DNA of 64,000 nucleotides from CAIQQQ01 sp037445025 (GCA_037445025.1 JBBILI010000021.1:1-64000), one strand, 5' to 3'; numbered from the stretch's first letter, positions 18,112-27,839 are shown. The notes: generated by a model from the sequence alone, not told the origin. A program made the numbers and translations.

Positions 18112-19383
18112 CTAGCCGGACTTTGCCGGCTGGGCCAGCCGGTCACGCCCGATCAATGCCAGCCCCTCGGCCACGGAGACGAACTCGCCACCGGCCGACA
18201 CCCGATCGGCCCCGAAGCGATCCTCGAACAGCCGGCGCACTGCCGGCACGAACGACGTGCCGCCGGTGAGAAACACATGATCGATGGCGCCCGCATCAAG
18301 CCGCGCTTCCGCCAGCGCCCGCCCCACCGTGTCATCCATTCGGGCGAGATCCTCGGCAATCCAGCGCTCGAAGGCGGCGCGGGTGATCACCTCGTCGATC
18401 CGGATCGTCTTGTGATGAAACCGCAGCGTCACCTCCTCCGCGCGCGACAGCGCCGCCTTGGCGGCGGACACGACCTGGTAGAGCTGGTAGCCCATCTCGT
18501 CCTCGATCAGCGAAATCAGCCCCATCAGCCGCTCGGGATGCTTCGAGGCCTTCGCCACCTCGGCAATCGCACGCAACGTCTTCGGCGCCTTCATCAGCGA
18601 CAGCCGATGCCAGCGGGCAAACGACGAAAAATACTCCGGCGGCACCGGCAGGTCGGTCTTGGTGATCCGGTACGTGTCACCCTTGCCGAGCCGGGGCGAG
18701 ATCGCGTTGTCGATGATGCGAAAGTCGAACACGTCGCCGGCGATGCCGATGCCGGTGGTGGCGAGCGGCGTGACATGCCCCGACTCGAACCGCACGATCG
18801 AGAAATCGCTGGTGCCGCCGCCGAAATCGCCGATCAGGACAGTGGCCGGCGCCGTCAGGTCCCGCGCGAAGCGATAGCCCGCCGCCTCGGGTTCGAAGGC
18901 GGTGTCGATGCTGGCCACCCCCGCCGCCGCGAACGCCGCCCGCAGCCGCTCCTCCCCCAGCGCGTCATCGGCCGTCTCGCCCACGAACTTCACCGGACGC
19001 CCGGCGACGACATGTGCGCCCTCGGTTTTGATACCCGATTCGGCCAGGAACGCCCGCAGGAAGATCCCGATCAGCTGTTCCAGCGTCACGCTGCGGTTAT
19101 ACAGGGTGGTGTGGGTGAAGCTGCGCTGGGCGAGATAGGATTTCATCGACATGATCAGCCGGCTGTCCAGCGGATCGTCGAGATAGGCGGTGATCGCCTT
19201 TGGTCCCGCCGCCGAGCGCAGCTGGGTGCGGTGATGCTCCTCCTCCGTCCAGAAGCACAGCACGGAACGGAACACGTCGAGCTGTTCGTCCGTGAAGCTG
19301 GCGGTGCGGGTGGAGCCGTCAGGTTCAAGAACGGACAGCACCGAGTTGGTGGTGCCGAAATCAATGCCGATGATGGGGGCCAT
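18112..19383 (-). CDS. Hsp70-family protein, YegD-like short form
   Basis: A 423-residue actin-fold ATPase that lacks the substrate-binding domain and lid of DnaK, as YegD-type proteins do. Phosphate 1 is IGIDFGTTNSVLSVLEPDG at residues 4-22, phosphate 2 is VLIGDFGGGTSDFSIVRF, and the adenosine motif is DHVFLTGGTSFVPAVRRLF. The ATG at 19381-19383 is set by the phosphate-1 strand. The client is unknown. It follows the DUF6614-like gene by 31 bases and precedes the AIM24-like gene, suggesting a shared transcript. Confidence 0.88.
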   Translation of the reverse strand: MAPIIGIDFGTTNSVLSVLEPDGSTRTASFTDEQLDVFRSVLCFWTEEEHHRTQLRSAAGPKAITAYLDDPLDSRLIMSMKSYLAQRSFTHTTLYNRSVTLEQLIGIFLRAFLAESGIKTEGAHVVAGRPVKFVGETADDALGEERLRAAFAAAGVASIDTAFEPEAAGYRFARDLTAPATVLIGDFGGGTSDFSIVRFESGHVTPLATTGIGIAGDVFDFRIIDNAISPRLGKGDTYRITKTDLPVPPEYFSSFARWHRLSLMKAPKTLRAIAEVAKASKHPERLMGLISLIEDEMGYQLYQVVSAAKAALSRAEEVTLRFHHKTIRIDEVITRAAFERWIAEDLARMDDTVGRALAEARLDAGAIDHVFLTGGTSFVPAVRRLFEDRFGADRVSAGGEFVSVAEGLALIGRDRLAQPAKSG

Positions 19384-19414
19384 GACGCGCCGCTCTGATG
19401 GGCCGCGCGTGGTA

Positions 19415-19765
19415 TCAGAATTTCTCTTGGCCTTGCACACGGAAAGCGTCGGGGACGTCACGATAAAGTGCAAAACTGGCGTTGGTGACCAGCTGGTTGA
19501 CGCAGCCATGCAGAATCTCGGCCGAGCCCTCCCGCGCGGCGGCGCGGCGGAAGGCGGCGTCGAGCTGGGTGAGGTCGCGGACCTCGATCATCAGATGCCA
19601 GTCGCCGCGGCCAGGCACACCGAAGCCGAGTTTGGCGCGGGTGACGCGCCAGGCCTCGATCAGCCCGTCATCACGCAGATGGCCCATCCAGCGGTTGAGC
19701 GCTTCGACGAACGCCAGGTCCTGCACGCCGGGGCGGAGATCGCAGAAGACGTGGTAGAGGTCCAT
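19415..19765 (-). CDS. DUF6614-like small protein
   Basis: A 116-residue soluble protein starting MDLYHVFCDLRPGVQDLAF. The pattern of LYHxxxDLxPGVxDxxF, WHLMIEVRDLTQLDAAFRR and the end FALYRDVPDAFR agrees with a small ferredoxin-like alphaproteobacterial family of unknown function that I recall as DUF6614. The ATG 19763-19765 gives that N-terminus; the open frame runs 18 codons upstream into the AT-rich repeat, which is not coding. It is the first gene of the unit with Hsp70, AIM24 and the TPR-glycosyltransferase. Confidence 0.65.
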   Translation of the reverse strand: MDLYHVFCDLRPGVQDLAFVEALNRWMGHLRDDGLIEAWRVTRAKLGFGVPGRGDWHLMIEVRDLTQLDAAFRRAAAREGSAEILHGCVNQLVTNASFALYRDVPDAFRVQGQEKF

Positions 19766-19782
19766 CAGGCGGGTTCTCTTGA

Positions 19783-19836
19783 AGCAAGCAAGGTCTTCTT
19801 TTCTGAAAAAAAGAAGCAAAAGACTTTTATCATTTG
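19783..19836. repeat. AT-rich hairpin repeat, copy 2 (partial)
   Basis: A shorter member of the family: CTTCTTTTCTG followed by AAAAAAAGAAGCAAAAGACTTT, forming a CTTCTTTT/AAAAGAAG hairpin. It lies between the chemotaxis receptor gene and the DUF6614-like gene, both leftward. Confidence 0.7.
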
Positions 19837-19882
19837 ATACACAATATGCACGACAGGCGGTGGCGGCAATGGTGTTGCCGGC

Positions 19883-21946
19883 TTATGCGGCGCGAACGGC
19901 GACCACCAGATTGTCGATCTCCCGGCCGAGCTGCTCGGCATGACGTGCGACGGTGGATGACGCGTGCAGGACGTTACCGGACATCGCATCCGTCGCACCG
20001 GCGGACTCGCTGACATGGACCATCGATTCCCGCAGCGATTCCGTGTTCTGGGCCGCCAGAATCATGGCCCTGGCGATTTCGGCCGTGGCACTGCCCTGCT
20101 CCTCCATCGCCACCGACAAGGATGTGACGATCTCGCTGATGCGATTGATGGTCTCGACGATCGTCGAGATCGAATGCGCGGTCTCCTGGGTGGCCGCCTG
20201 GATCGCTTCGATCTGGCCGCCGATATCCCCCGTCGCGCGCGACGTCTGCGCGGCCAAGCTCTTGACCTCGGACGCGACGACCGCGAAGCCCTTGCCGGCA
20301 TCGCCGGCGCGGGCGGCCTCGATCGTGGCGTTCAGCGCCAGCAGATTGGTCTGCCCGGCGATCTGGTGGATGAGATTGACGATGTCGCCGATCCGGCTCG
20401 CATCCTGCGACAGCCGCCCCACCGCGGTGCTGGCGCGGCCAGCCTCGGCCACCGCGAGCCGGGTGATCGATGTCGACTGCTCGATCTGTCCGGAGATCGC
20501 CGCGATGGAGCTCGCCAGCTGCTCGGCGGCGGCGCTCACGGTGGTCACGCCATGGCTGGCCTCGGCGGCGGCGCCGGATGCCTCACGGGTCTGCTGGTCC
20601 GTGGAGCCGGAGACCTGCGCCAGCGACCGTGCCGTGTCGTCCAGCGCGCCGGAAGCCTGGGCCAGTTCCACGATCACGCCGCCGGTGCTGCGCTCGAAAT
20701 CGCGCAACAGATCGTGCAGCGCCGCGGCCCGGCTCTGGCGGCTCGCCTGATCGGCCTCGCGCGCCGCGGCGGCCTCGGCGGCGGCGATGAGATTGCACCG
20801 CAGCGTCTCGATCGCCTCCGCCATGGTGCCGACCTCGTCCTTGCGGGCGCGGGCCGGAACCTCGACGCCGTCCTCGCCCACCGCAAGCCGGCCGAGCACG
20901 CCGGTCAGCGCCACCATCGGCGAGACGACCCGCCTGGTCAGCAGCACCACCGCGCCGGCGGCGATGACGACGGCCAAAATCATCGTCACCCCCGCGACGA
21001 TCGCGCGGATTCGGGCCGACACGAGTTCGTCTTCCGACACAGTCTCGGCCACCGACAGCGCCGCATCCCGCACCATGGTCGCCGACCCGATCGATTGCAG
21101 GAACTTCACGCCGAAGTCCTTGTTGGAGAGCGTGTAGGAGACACCGGTCCGCCCCGCGGCAACCTACGCCCGGTAGAGCGGCGCGAAGCCGTCAAACCTT
21201 TGCCGGGCGGCGCCGACCGCCTCCGTCAGGCTCGGCAGGCCGATCCGATAGGTGTAGCCGTCGATCGCCTCCCAATCCGTGCGCAGGGCGCCGTCGACGG
21301 ACGCGATGGTCTCAAGATCGGCCTGGGTGAGAGGCCTGGCCGACCCGATGGCCGTCAGCAGGGTCGTGGCCATCGGGGCCGCGCTGACGCGCAAGGTCCA
21401 TCCCAGGCGTGCCAGGGCCAGGGCATTGCCCGCGGTGGCGTTGCTGCGCAGCGCATCCGTGTCGCCAGCGTCCGGCAGCGATTCGACCTGCGCGAGAATC
21501 CTGAACAGATCGGACGCCAGCGCACCGAAGCGGCCCATATCCCGATCGGCGGGTGCTGCGTGCAGCAGCGCATCGACCCCGCTGCGCCATCCCTGCAATC
21601 CGCCCAAAGCCTCGCGAACCACCTCGGCCTGTCGGGGCCGGGCCGCGCCGATCGCTGCCAGGGCGGCGGCAAACGCCTGTTCCGTTGAGCCCCTGGCATC
21701 CGCCAGTTGACGACTTTCCGTGTCACCAAAGGCCAGCCTGCCCGTGACGATGTTGGTGACGATCACCCGTTCAGCGGCCACCTTCAGCGGCAGCTCCAGC
21801 AGCTGTGACACCACCTTCACCTCGAACCGGGTGCGCCGGGCGCTGTCATAACTCTGCCAGGCGGCCGACAGGTTGGTGACGGCGGCAATCGCCATCACCG
21901 CGAAAATCGCGCTCATACACAGCAGGAAGAACCAACGGATCCGCAT
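19883..21946 (-). pseudogene. Methyl-accepting chemotaxis protein interrupted by one in-frame TAG
   Basis: One frame of 687 codons encodes a complete receptor apart from a TAG at 21164-21166. The upstream part has membrane segment 1 (FFLLCMSAIFAVMAIAAV, residues 6-23) and a periplasmic helical sensor ending FDGFAPLYRA. After the stop the same frame continues VAAGRTGVSYTLSNKDFGVK, then membrane segment 2 (VTMILAVVIAAGAVVLL), a HAMP domain and the signalling hairpin (GFAVVASEVKSLAAQTSRAT). No frameshift is needed, so a single base change explains the break. Ligand unknown. It could be a pseudogene, a read-through gene or a base-call error. No che genes are nearby. Confidence 0.88.
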
Positions 21947-22030
21947 ATCGCACTCATTCTGGAGGAATGAGCGGGGGCTAGCGGGTCGCGGTTACCGAAC
22001 TCTTAATCGTCGGCAGCACTTCACCTGCCG

Positions 22031-23017
22031 TCACCCCGCCCGCCCCTCCGCCACAGCGTGACACGCCACCTCCACCTCACCCACCCGCGTCTGCGCCGGC
22101 TTTTCCACCCGGCACCGGTCATTCGCCAGCGGGCAGCGCGGATGGAACGTGCACCCCGGCGGCGGCGCGATCGGGCTCGGCACCTCGCCGGAGACCGGCG
22201 CCCGCGTCCGCCCCACCATCGCCACATCCGGAATCGCTTCCAGCAGCAGCCGCGTGTACGGGTGCTGCGGCCGTCGGAAAATCTCCTCCCCCGGCCCCTG
22301 CTCCACGATCCGCCCGAGATACATGACCCCCAGCCGGTCCGACATATGCCGCACGACCGCCAGATTATGGCTGATGAACAGGTAGGTCAGCCCGAACCGC
22401 ACCTGCAGATCGCGCATCAGGTTCAGAATCTGCGCCTGCACCGAAACATCCAACGCCGAGGTCGGCTCGTCGCACACCAGAAACTCCGGCTCGCTCGACA
22501 GCGCCCGCGCAATCGAAATCCGCTGCCGCTGCCCGCCGCTGAACTCATGCGGAAACTTTTCGCCGTCTGCCGCTGCAAGCCCCACCTGTGTCAGCAGCTC
22601 CCCTACCCGATCAGCGATCGCCCGCCGCCCGGACAGGATGCCAAACGCCCGCATCGGCTCGGCCACGATGTCGCGCACCCGCCAGCGCGGGTTCAGCGAG
22701 GCGTACGGGTCCTGAAAGATCATGTTGATCTTGCGGCGCAGGGCCGGCTGCGCCCGTGCCGCCGACAGCGCATGCCCCTCGAAGCGTATTTCACCGCCGG
22801 AGGGCGCATACAGCCCCACCGCCAGCCGCGCGATGGTGGATTTGCCGCAGCCGCTCTCGCCGACCAGCGACAGCGTGCTCGCCCGCGGAATGGCGAACGA
22901 CACCCCGTCCACCGCCCGCAGCGTCCGCTTCGCCTCGCCGGCCAGCACCCGCTGCAGCACCGGACGCGACACATCGAAATGCCGCGAAACCTCGATCGCC
23001 TCCAGCACCAAGCTCAT
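22031..23017 (-). CDS. Dipeptide/oligopeptide ABC transporter ATPase (DppF/OppF type)
   Basis: A 328-residue ATPase. Walker A is GESGCGKST, the signature is FSGGQRQRISIARALS, and Walker B is FLVCDEPTSALD; the C-terminal oligopeptide-transporter motif GCTFHPRCPLANDRC contains the paired cysteines of the family. The start at 23015-23017 overlaps the DppD-type stop in ATGA; the frame is open further upstream but inside the neighbour. It is the last gene of the four-gene transporter unit. Substrates are likely peptides or related compounds such as glutathione; not resolvable here. Confidence 0.93.
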   Translation of the reverse strand: MSLVLEAIEVSRHFDVSRPVLQRVLAGEAKRTLRAVDGVSFAIPRASTLSLVGESGCGKSTIARLAVGLYAPSGGEIRFEGHALSAARAQPALRRKINMIFQDPYASLNPRWRVRDIVAEPMRAFGILSGRRAIADRVGELLTQVGLAAADGEKFPHEFSGGQRQRISIARALSSEPEFLVCDEPTSALDVSVQAQILNLMRDLQVRFGLTYLFISHNLAVVRHMSDRLGVMYLGRIVEQGPGEEIFRRPQHPYTRLLLEAIPDVAMVGRTRAPVSGEVPSPIAPPPGCTFHPRCPLANDRCRVEKPAQTRVGEVEVACHAVAEGRAG

Positions 23018-23973
23018 GGCACCAGGTTCCAGCAGGCCGCGCGCGAGGCGCCGTGCGCCACCAGCTCCGGCCGCACCCGCCCGCATTGCTCCGTCACCCG
23101 CCCACAGCGCGGATTGAACGCGCAGCCCCGCGGAATGGCGGACAGCCGCGGCATCGCCCCATCGATCTGGCGCAGACGTTCCACCCGGTGCTCCAGCTGC
23201 GGAATCGACCCCATCAGCCCCTCGGTGTACGGATGGCTCGGGTGCAGCACCACATCGCGCACCGGCCCGATCTCGGCGATCCGTCCCGCGTACATCACCG
23301 CCACCCGATCCGCCGTCTCGGCAATGACACCCATATCATGGGTCACCAGCATCACCGAGGTGCCATGGTCGGTGGTGAGCTTACGCAACAATGCGATGAT
23401 CTGCGCCTGGATCGACACATCGAGCGCCGTGGTCGGCTCATCGGCAATCACCAGCTTCGGCTCGGCACACAACGCCAGCGCGATCACCACGCGCTGCCGC
23501 ATCCCAACGGAGAACTGATGCGGATAGGCGGAAACACGATCAGCCGCCCCGGGAATCCCCACCTGCTCCAGCCACCGCACAGCACGCGCCCGTGCCTCCT
23601 GGTCGGTCAGCTTCAGATGGGTCTGCATCGTCTCCACCAGCTGCCGCCCCACCGAGACCAGCGGATCAAGCGTCGTCAACGGATCCTGAAAGATCGCCCC
23701 GATCCGCCGCCCGCGGATCGGCCGCATCTGCGCCGCCGACAGCCGGTCAATCCGCATCCCCTCCAACAGGATCTGGCCGGACGCGATCCGCCCTGGCGGC
23801 TCCAGCAGCCCGATAATGGCCGCCCCGGTCAGCGACTTCCCCGCCCCACTCTCTCCGACGACGCCAAGCACCTCGCCCTGTGCAATGGAAAAGCTGATCT
23901 CATCAAGCGCCCGCAACGTCCCGCGCCGCCCCGGAAACTCCACCACGAGAGATTCGACGTCCAGCAGCGCCAT
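23014..23973 (-). CDS. Dipeptide/oligopeptide ABC transporter ATPase (DppD/OppD type)
   Basis: The second ATPase, 319 residues. Walker A is GESGAGKSL, the signature is the OppD variant FSVGMRQRVVIALALC, and Walker B is KLVIADEPTTALD. The C-terminal motif PRGCAFNPRCGRVTEQCG holds the cysteines seen in this group. The ATG at 23971-23973 touches the DppC-type stop (TGATG), so translation is coupled. With the DppF-type protein it forms the heterodimeric motor. Confidence 0.93.
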   Translation of the reverse strand: MALLDVESLVVEFPGRRGTLRALDEISFSIAQGEVLGVVGESGAGKSLTGAAIIGLLEPPGRIASGQILLEGMRIDRLSAAQMRPIRGRRIGAIFQDPLTTLDPLVSVGRQLVETMQTHLKLTDQEARARAVRWLEQVGIPGAADRVSAYPHQFSVGMRQRVVIALALCAEPKLVIADEPTTALDVSIQAQIIALLRKLTTDHGTSVMLVTHDMGVIAETADRVAVMYAGRIAEIGPVRDVVLHPSHPYTEGLMGSIPQLEHRVERLRQIDGAMPRLSAIPRGCAFNPRCGRVTEQCGRVRPELVAHGASRAACWNLVP

Positions 23974-24884
23974 CAACGCAGCCTTGGGTTCAGCGCGTCG
24001 CGCAGCCAATCGCCCAGCAGATTGATCGACAGCACCATCGCCGCGAGCGTGATGCCGGGAAAGATCGTGATCCACCACTCCCCGGAGAACAGGAAATTGT
24101 CGCCTATACGGATCAGCGTGCCCAAGGAAGGCTCGGTCGGCGGCAGCCCCACACCCAGAAAGCTCAACGTCGCCTCATCCAGGATCGCCAGCCCCAGATT
24201 GAGCGTGGCAATCACCAGCACCGGCCCCAGCACGTTGGGCAGAATATGTGTGAGCATGATCCGCGGCGACGACAGCCCGATCACCTTGGCCGCCATCACA
24301 TAGTCCCGCCCCCGCTCCACCATGGTCGAGCCGCGCACGGTGCGGGCAAACTGCGGCCAGCGGCTGATGCCGATGGCGAAAACGATGACGTAGAGCTCCA
24401 GATTCTCCTGCATGTCATGGGGCAGCGCCGCCCGCACCACCCCATCCACCAGCAGCGCGATGAGGATGGCCGGAAACGTCAGCTGCACATCCACCACCCG
24501 CATCAGCAACGAGTCGACGGCGCCCCCGGCATAACCCGCGACCAGCCCCATGCCGATGCCCACCACCAGCGAGAACGAGATCGCCAACACCGCCACGATC
24601 AGCGAAATCCGCGTGCCGTACATGATGCCGGACAGCACATCGCGCCCCTGGTCATCCGTGCCGAGCAGAAACGACGGATCCCCGTCGGCATTCCACGCCG
24701 GCGGTTTCAGCCCGTTCATCAGGTCCAGACTGGCCAGATCGAACGGGTTGTGCGGCGCCAGCCAGCCCGCGAACACTGCCCCCACCAGCACCAGCAGCAC
24801 CACCAACGCCGAGACGATGGCCACCGGCGCGCGCGAAAAGCTGAAGGCGACGTCCGAATCGAAGAACCGCCCGATGGCACTCAT
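23973..24884 (-). CDS. Dipeptide/oligopeptide ABC transporter permease (DppC type)
   Basis: A 303-residue permease. The N-terminus has one membrane segment (PVAIVSALVVLLVLVGAVFA), then the periplasmic motif SFLLGTDDQGRDVLSGIMYG, which is diagnostic of DppC/OppC, then five membrane segments. The ATPase-docking loop is RDYVMAAKVIGLSSPRIMLT. The start at 24882-24884 overlaps the DppB-type stop in ATGA. The longer open frame upstream is the shadow of the DppB gene. Confidence 0.93.
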   Translation of the reverse strand: MSAIGRFFDSDVAFSFSRAPVAIVSALVVLLVLVGAVFAGWLAPHNPFDLASLDLMNGLKPPAWNADGDPSFLLGTDDQGRDVLSGIMYGTRISLIVAVLAISFSLVVGIGMGLVAGYAGGAVDSLLMRVVDVQLTFPAILIALLVDGVVRAALPHDMQENLELYVIVFAIGISRWPQFARTVRGSTMVERGRDYVMAAKVIGLSSPRIMLTHILPNVLGPVLVIATLNLGLAILDEATLSFLGVGLPPTEPSLGTLIRIGDNFLFSGEWWITIFPGITLAAMVLSINLLGDWLRDALNPRLR

Positions 24885-25849
24885 CGCCCCGCCCTCAGCC
24901 GCGGATCGACCGCGAAATACAGCAGATCCACCACCAGATTGATCACGATGAACACCACCGCGATCAGCAGCAGATACGCCGACATCACCGGAATATCCGC
25001 AACCCCAATCGACTGCACCAGCAGCAGCCCCATCCCCGGCCACTGGAACACCGTCTCGGTGACGATCGAAAACCCGATCAGCCCGCCGATCTGCAGCCCC
25101 ACGATGGTGATCACCGGCACCAGCGTGTTGCCCAGCGCATGCCCGAAATTGATCGCCCGCTCCGACAGGCCCCGGGCGCGCGCGAACTTGATGTAGTCGC
25201 TGCGCAGCACTTCCAGCATCTCCGATCGCACCAGCCGCATCACCAGCGTCATCTGAAACAGCCCCAAGGTGATCGCCGGCAGCACCAGCGCCCGCCGGCC
25301 GGACGCGGTGAGGAACCCGGTGCTCCAATGGCTGAAATGCACCACATCGCCCCGCCCGAAGCTCGGCAGCCAGCTCAGCTGCACCGCGAACACCAGAATG
25401 AGCAGGATGCCGATCAGGAACGTCGGCAGCGACACGCCGAGCAGCGAGAACACCATGAACCCCCGCGCGCTCACCGCGTTGCGGTTGATGCCGGTATAAA
25501 CCCCCATCGGGATCCCGATCGCAAGCGACAGCACCGCCGCCGTCAGCGCCAGCTCGGTCGTCGCCGGCAGCCGCTCCGCCAGCAGCTCGGCTACCGGCCG
25601 TGCCAGACGATAGGAAATCCCGAAATTGCCCTGCACCACGTGCAGCACAAAATGCACATACTGCACGAAGAACGGCTGATCGAGCCCGAGCTGGCGAACC
25701 ACCTCGGCCCGCTGCGCCTCGGTGTAGTCCTGCCCGAGCATGATCGTCACCGGGTCGCCCACGAAGGCGAACATGGCGAAGGAGATGAAGGCCACCACCA
25801 GCAACACCGGGATGGCCTGTAGGACTCGGCTGAGGGTGAAGGCAAACAT
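24881..25849 (-). CDS. Dipeptide/oligopeptide ABC transporter permease (DppB type)
   Basis: A 322-residue permease with six membrane segments; it starts MFAFTLSRVLQAIPVLLVVA. The GQDYTEAQRAEVVRQLGLDQ periplasmic segment and the docking loop SDYIKFARARGLSERAIN are typical for DppB/OppB proteins. It is the first gene of the unit. No solute-binding-protein gene lies next to it, upstream being an AI-2E-type permease, so the transporter must use a binding protein encoded elsewhere. Confidence 0.93.
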   Translation of the reverse strand: MFAFTLSRVLQAIPVLLVVAFISFAMFAFVGDPVTIMLGQDYTEAQRAEVVRQLGLDQPFFVQYVHFVLHVVQGNFGISYRLARPVAELLAERLPATTELALTAAVLSLAIGIPMGVYTGINRNAVSARGFMVFSLLGVSLPTFLIGILLILVFAVQLSWLPSFGRGDVVHFSHWSTGFLTASGRRALVLPAITLGLFQMTLVMRLVRSEMLEVLRSDYIKFARARGLSERAINFGHALGNTLVPVITIVGLQIGGLIGFSIVTETVFQWPGMGLLLVQSIGVADIPVMSAYLLLIAVVFIVINLVVDLLYFAVDPRLRAGR

Positions 25850-25895
25850 GGAAACAGTGTTGCCTTGCGTCGCAGGTAACGCAAGCAGCCGGCAC

Positions 25896-26942
25896 TCAGA
25901 CGATCGGCCGCGCCTCTTCGCCGCGGGCGTATTCCACCACCAGGGTGTAGCCAACCCCCAGCAGCACCGGCCCCACGAACACCCCCAGCAGCCCGAACGC
26001 CAGCGCGCCGCCGAGCACGCCCAGCATGGTCAACAGGAACGGCAGGCTGGCCCCACGCGAGATGAAGAACGGCCGTATGACAGAATCGGCCCCGCTCACC
26101 GCCACCACACCATAGACCAGCAGCACCACGCCCCACACAATCTGCCCCTGACTCAGCAGCCACAGACCCGCCGGAATCCACACCACCGGCGCTCCGACCG
26201 GCAGCACCGAAAGCCCGCCCGCGATCACCCCCAGCAGCAACGGCCGCGGCACGCCGGTGATCCACAGCCCGAGGCTGGTCAGAATGCCCTGCACCACAGC
26301 GGTGCCCAGAATGCCATACACCACGCCACGGATCGTGGACCCGGTCACCGTGATCAGCCGATCCGCCTGCGCCCCGGCCACGCGCCGCAGAATGGCCACC
26401 GCATGCGCCGCCAGGTTCTCACCGCCGGCGTAGAAGAAGAACGCGACGAACAATGCCAATAGGAACAGCAGCACGCCGTTGGCCAGACCCAGCACGGCCT
26501 GCAGCACGACCTCGCCGGCAATGCCGAAATAGGGCCGGAAGAAATTCACCATCGAGCTCAGATCCGCCGCCCAGCTGTTCCACAGCGTGCTCGCCGAAGG
26601 GCCCACCAGAGGTACGCCGTCAAGCCACGCCGGCGCACCGGGCAGCCCGGCCTGCAGCGCCTCCTGCACCGTCTTGCGGATCTGGTCGATATCGCTCGCA
26701 CCGCCCGGCACGGCCAGCGCCAGTGGCAGCACCACCACCACCGCCACAACGCCCACCATCAGCGCCGCCGAGGTGATGCGGCCGAGTCGGAAATGGTGCC
26801 TGACCCATTCATACATCGGCCAGGTGGTGTAGGTCAGGATCCCTGCCCACAGGATAGCCGAGAAGAACGGATACAGCACCAGCGTGCAGCCGATGGCGAT
26901 GCCGCCGAGCAGCAAGGTCATCAAGAGGCGTTCGGCTTCCAT
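25896..26942 (-). CDS. AI-2E family transporter (PerM-like)
   Basis: A 348-residue integral-membrane protein with about seven to eight membrane segments. It starts MEAERLLMTLLLGGIAIGCT with AGGAGAG upstream of the ATG at 26940-26942. The C-terminal half has the conserved family stretches LPVGAPVVWIPAGLWLL and SVIRPFFISRGASLPFLLTM. Members have been described as autoinducer-2 exporters or Na+/H+ antiporters, and the name does not prove either here. It is separated from the peptide transporter by 46 bases and is divergent from hyi. Confidence 0.87.
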   Translation of the reverse strand: MEAERLLMTLLLGGIAIGCTLVLYPFFSAILWAGILTYTTWPMYEWVRHHFRLGRITSAALMVGVVAVVVVLPLALAVPGGASDIDQIRKTVQEALQAGLPGAPAWLDGVPLVGPSASTLWNSWAADLSSMVNFFRPYFGIAGEVVLQAVLGLANGVLLFLLALFVAFFFYAGGENLAAHAVAILRRVAGAQADRLITVTGSTIRGVVYGILGTAVVQGILTSLGLWITGVPRPLLLGVIAGGLSVLPVGAPVVWIPAGLWLLSQGQIVWGVVLLVYGVVAVSGADSVIRPFFISRGASLPFLLTMLGVLGGALAFGLLGVFVGPVLLGVGYTLVVEYARGEEARPIV

Positions 26943-27051
26943 GCACTCTCCTGCGCTTGTGCAAGCTACACCATTCGCCAGGGAACTTGTCCATCTGGCC
27001 AAGCAGGTCGTGTCCCTGTAGCGTCCGGCCAACGTGCAAGGGAGCGATAAC

Positions 27052-27828
27052 ATGCCGCGTCTGGCAGCCAACCTGTCGATGATGTTCAACGAGGTGCCGT
27101 TCCTCGACCGGTTCGCGCTCGCGGCCCAGAACGGCTTCACCGCTGTCGAATTCCTGTTCCCCTACGATTTCCCCGCCAGCGAGATCCGCAGCCGACTCGA
27201 CGACAACGGCCTCACCCAGGCCCTGTTCAACCTGCCCCCGGGCGACTGGGCCGCCGGCGAACGCGGCCTGGCCTCGCTACCCGGCCGCCGGGCGGAATTC
27301 CGCGCCGCTGTCGAGAAGGCGCTGGACTACGCCGGCACGCTCGGCTGCAAGCTGGTCCACGCCATGGCCGGTATTCCATCCGGCGTGAACCCCGTCACCG
27401 CCGCGGCAATCTACGCCGCAAACCTCGGCTGGGCCGCCGACAAGGCCCACGCCCAAGGGGTCAAGATCGTCATCGAGCCGATCAACCACCGCGACATGCC
27501 GGGCTTTCACCTCAACACCATGGCCCAGGGCGCCGCCCTCGTCGACGCCATCGGCTTCGACCGGCTGGGCCTGCAGTTCGACGTCTATCACTGCCAGGTC
27601 ACCGAGGGCGACATCACCAAACGCATGGAAAAATTCATGCCGGTGATCGCCCACATGCAGATCGCCGACGTGCCGCTCAGAAACGAGCCCGGCACCGGCG
27701 AGATCGGCTGGCCCTATGTGTTCGCGCAGATGGATGCGCTTGGCTATACCGGCTTCGTCGGCTGCGAATACCGCCCGAAGGGCGACACCGTGGCCGGTCT
27801 CGGCTGGCGTGCAACCTACGGCGTGTGA
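27052..27828 (+). CDS. hyi: Hydroxypyruvate isomerase
   Basis: Interconverts hydroxypyruvate and tartronate semialdehyde in glyoxylate and glycolate use. A 258-residue TIM-barrel protein of the xylose-isomerase-like superfamily: MPRLAANLSMMFNEVPFLDR at the start, metal ligands in VIEPINHRDMPGFHL (Glu) and FDVYHCQVTEGD (Asp/His), and a late Glu in FVGCEYRPKGDT. GGGAG lies nine bases upstream of the ATG. It is followed after 11 bases by glxR, so the pair forms an operon; no glyoxylate carboligase is next to them. Confidence 0.93.
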   Translation: MPRLAANLSMMFNEVPFLDRFALAAQNGFTAVEFLFPYDFPASEIRSRLDDNGLTQALFNLPPGDWAAGERGLASLPGRRAEFRAAVEKALDYAGTLGCKLVHAMAGIPSGVNPVTAAAIYAANLGWAADKAHAQGVKIVIEPINHRDMPGFHLNTMAQGAALVDAIGFDRLGLQFDVYHCQVTEGDITKRMEKFMPVIAHMQIADVPLRNEPGTGEIGWPYVFAQMDALGYTGFVGCEYRPKGDTVAGLGWRATYGV

Positions 27829-27839
27829 GGAAAAGTAGA

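Noticed and set aside
22058..24303. Two long plus-strand frames opposite the peptide ABC ATPases
   Set aside because: They run antisense to genes with intact Walker motifs and have shadow-type composition.
25895..25896. Extended open frame upstream of the DppC-type start (24885-25895, minus strand)
   Set aside because: It overlaps the DppB gene in another frame and only the part after 24884 has protein-like content. The true start is the ATGA overlap.
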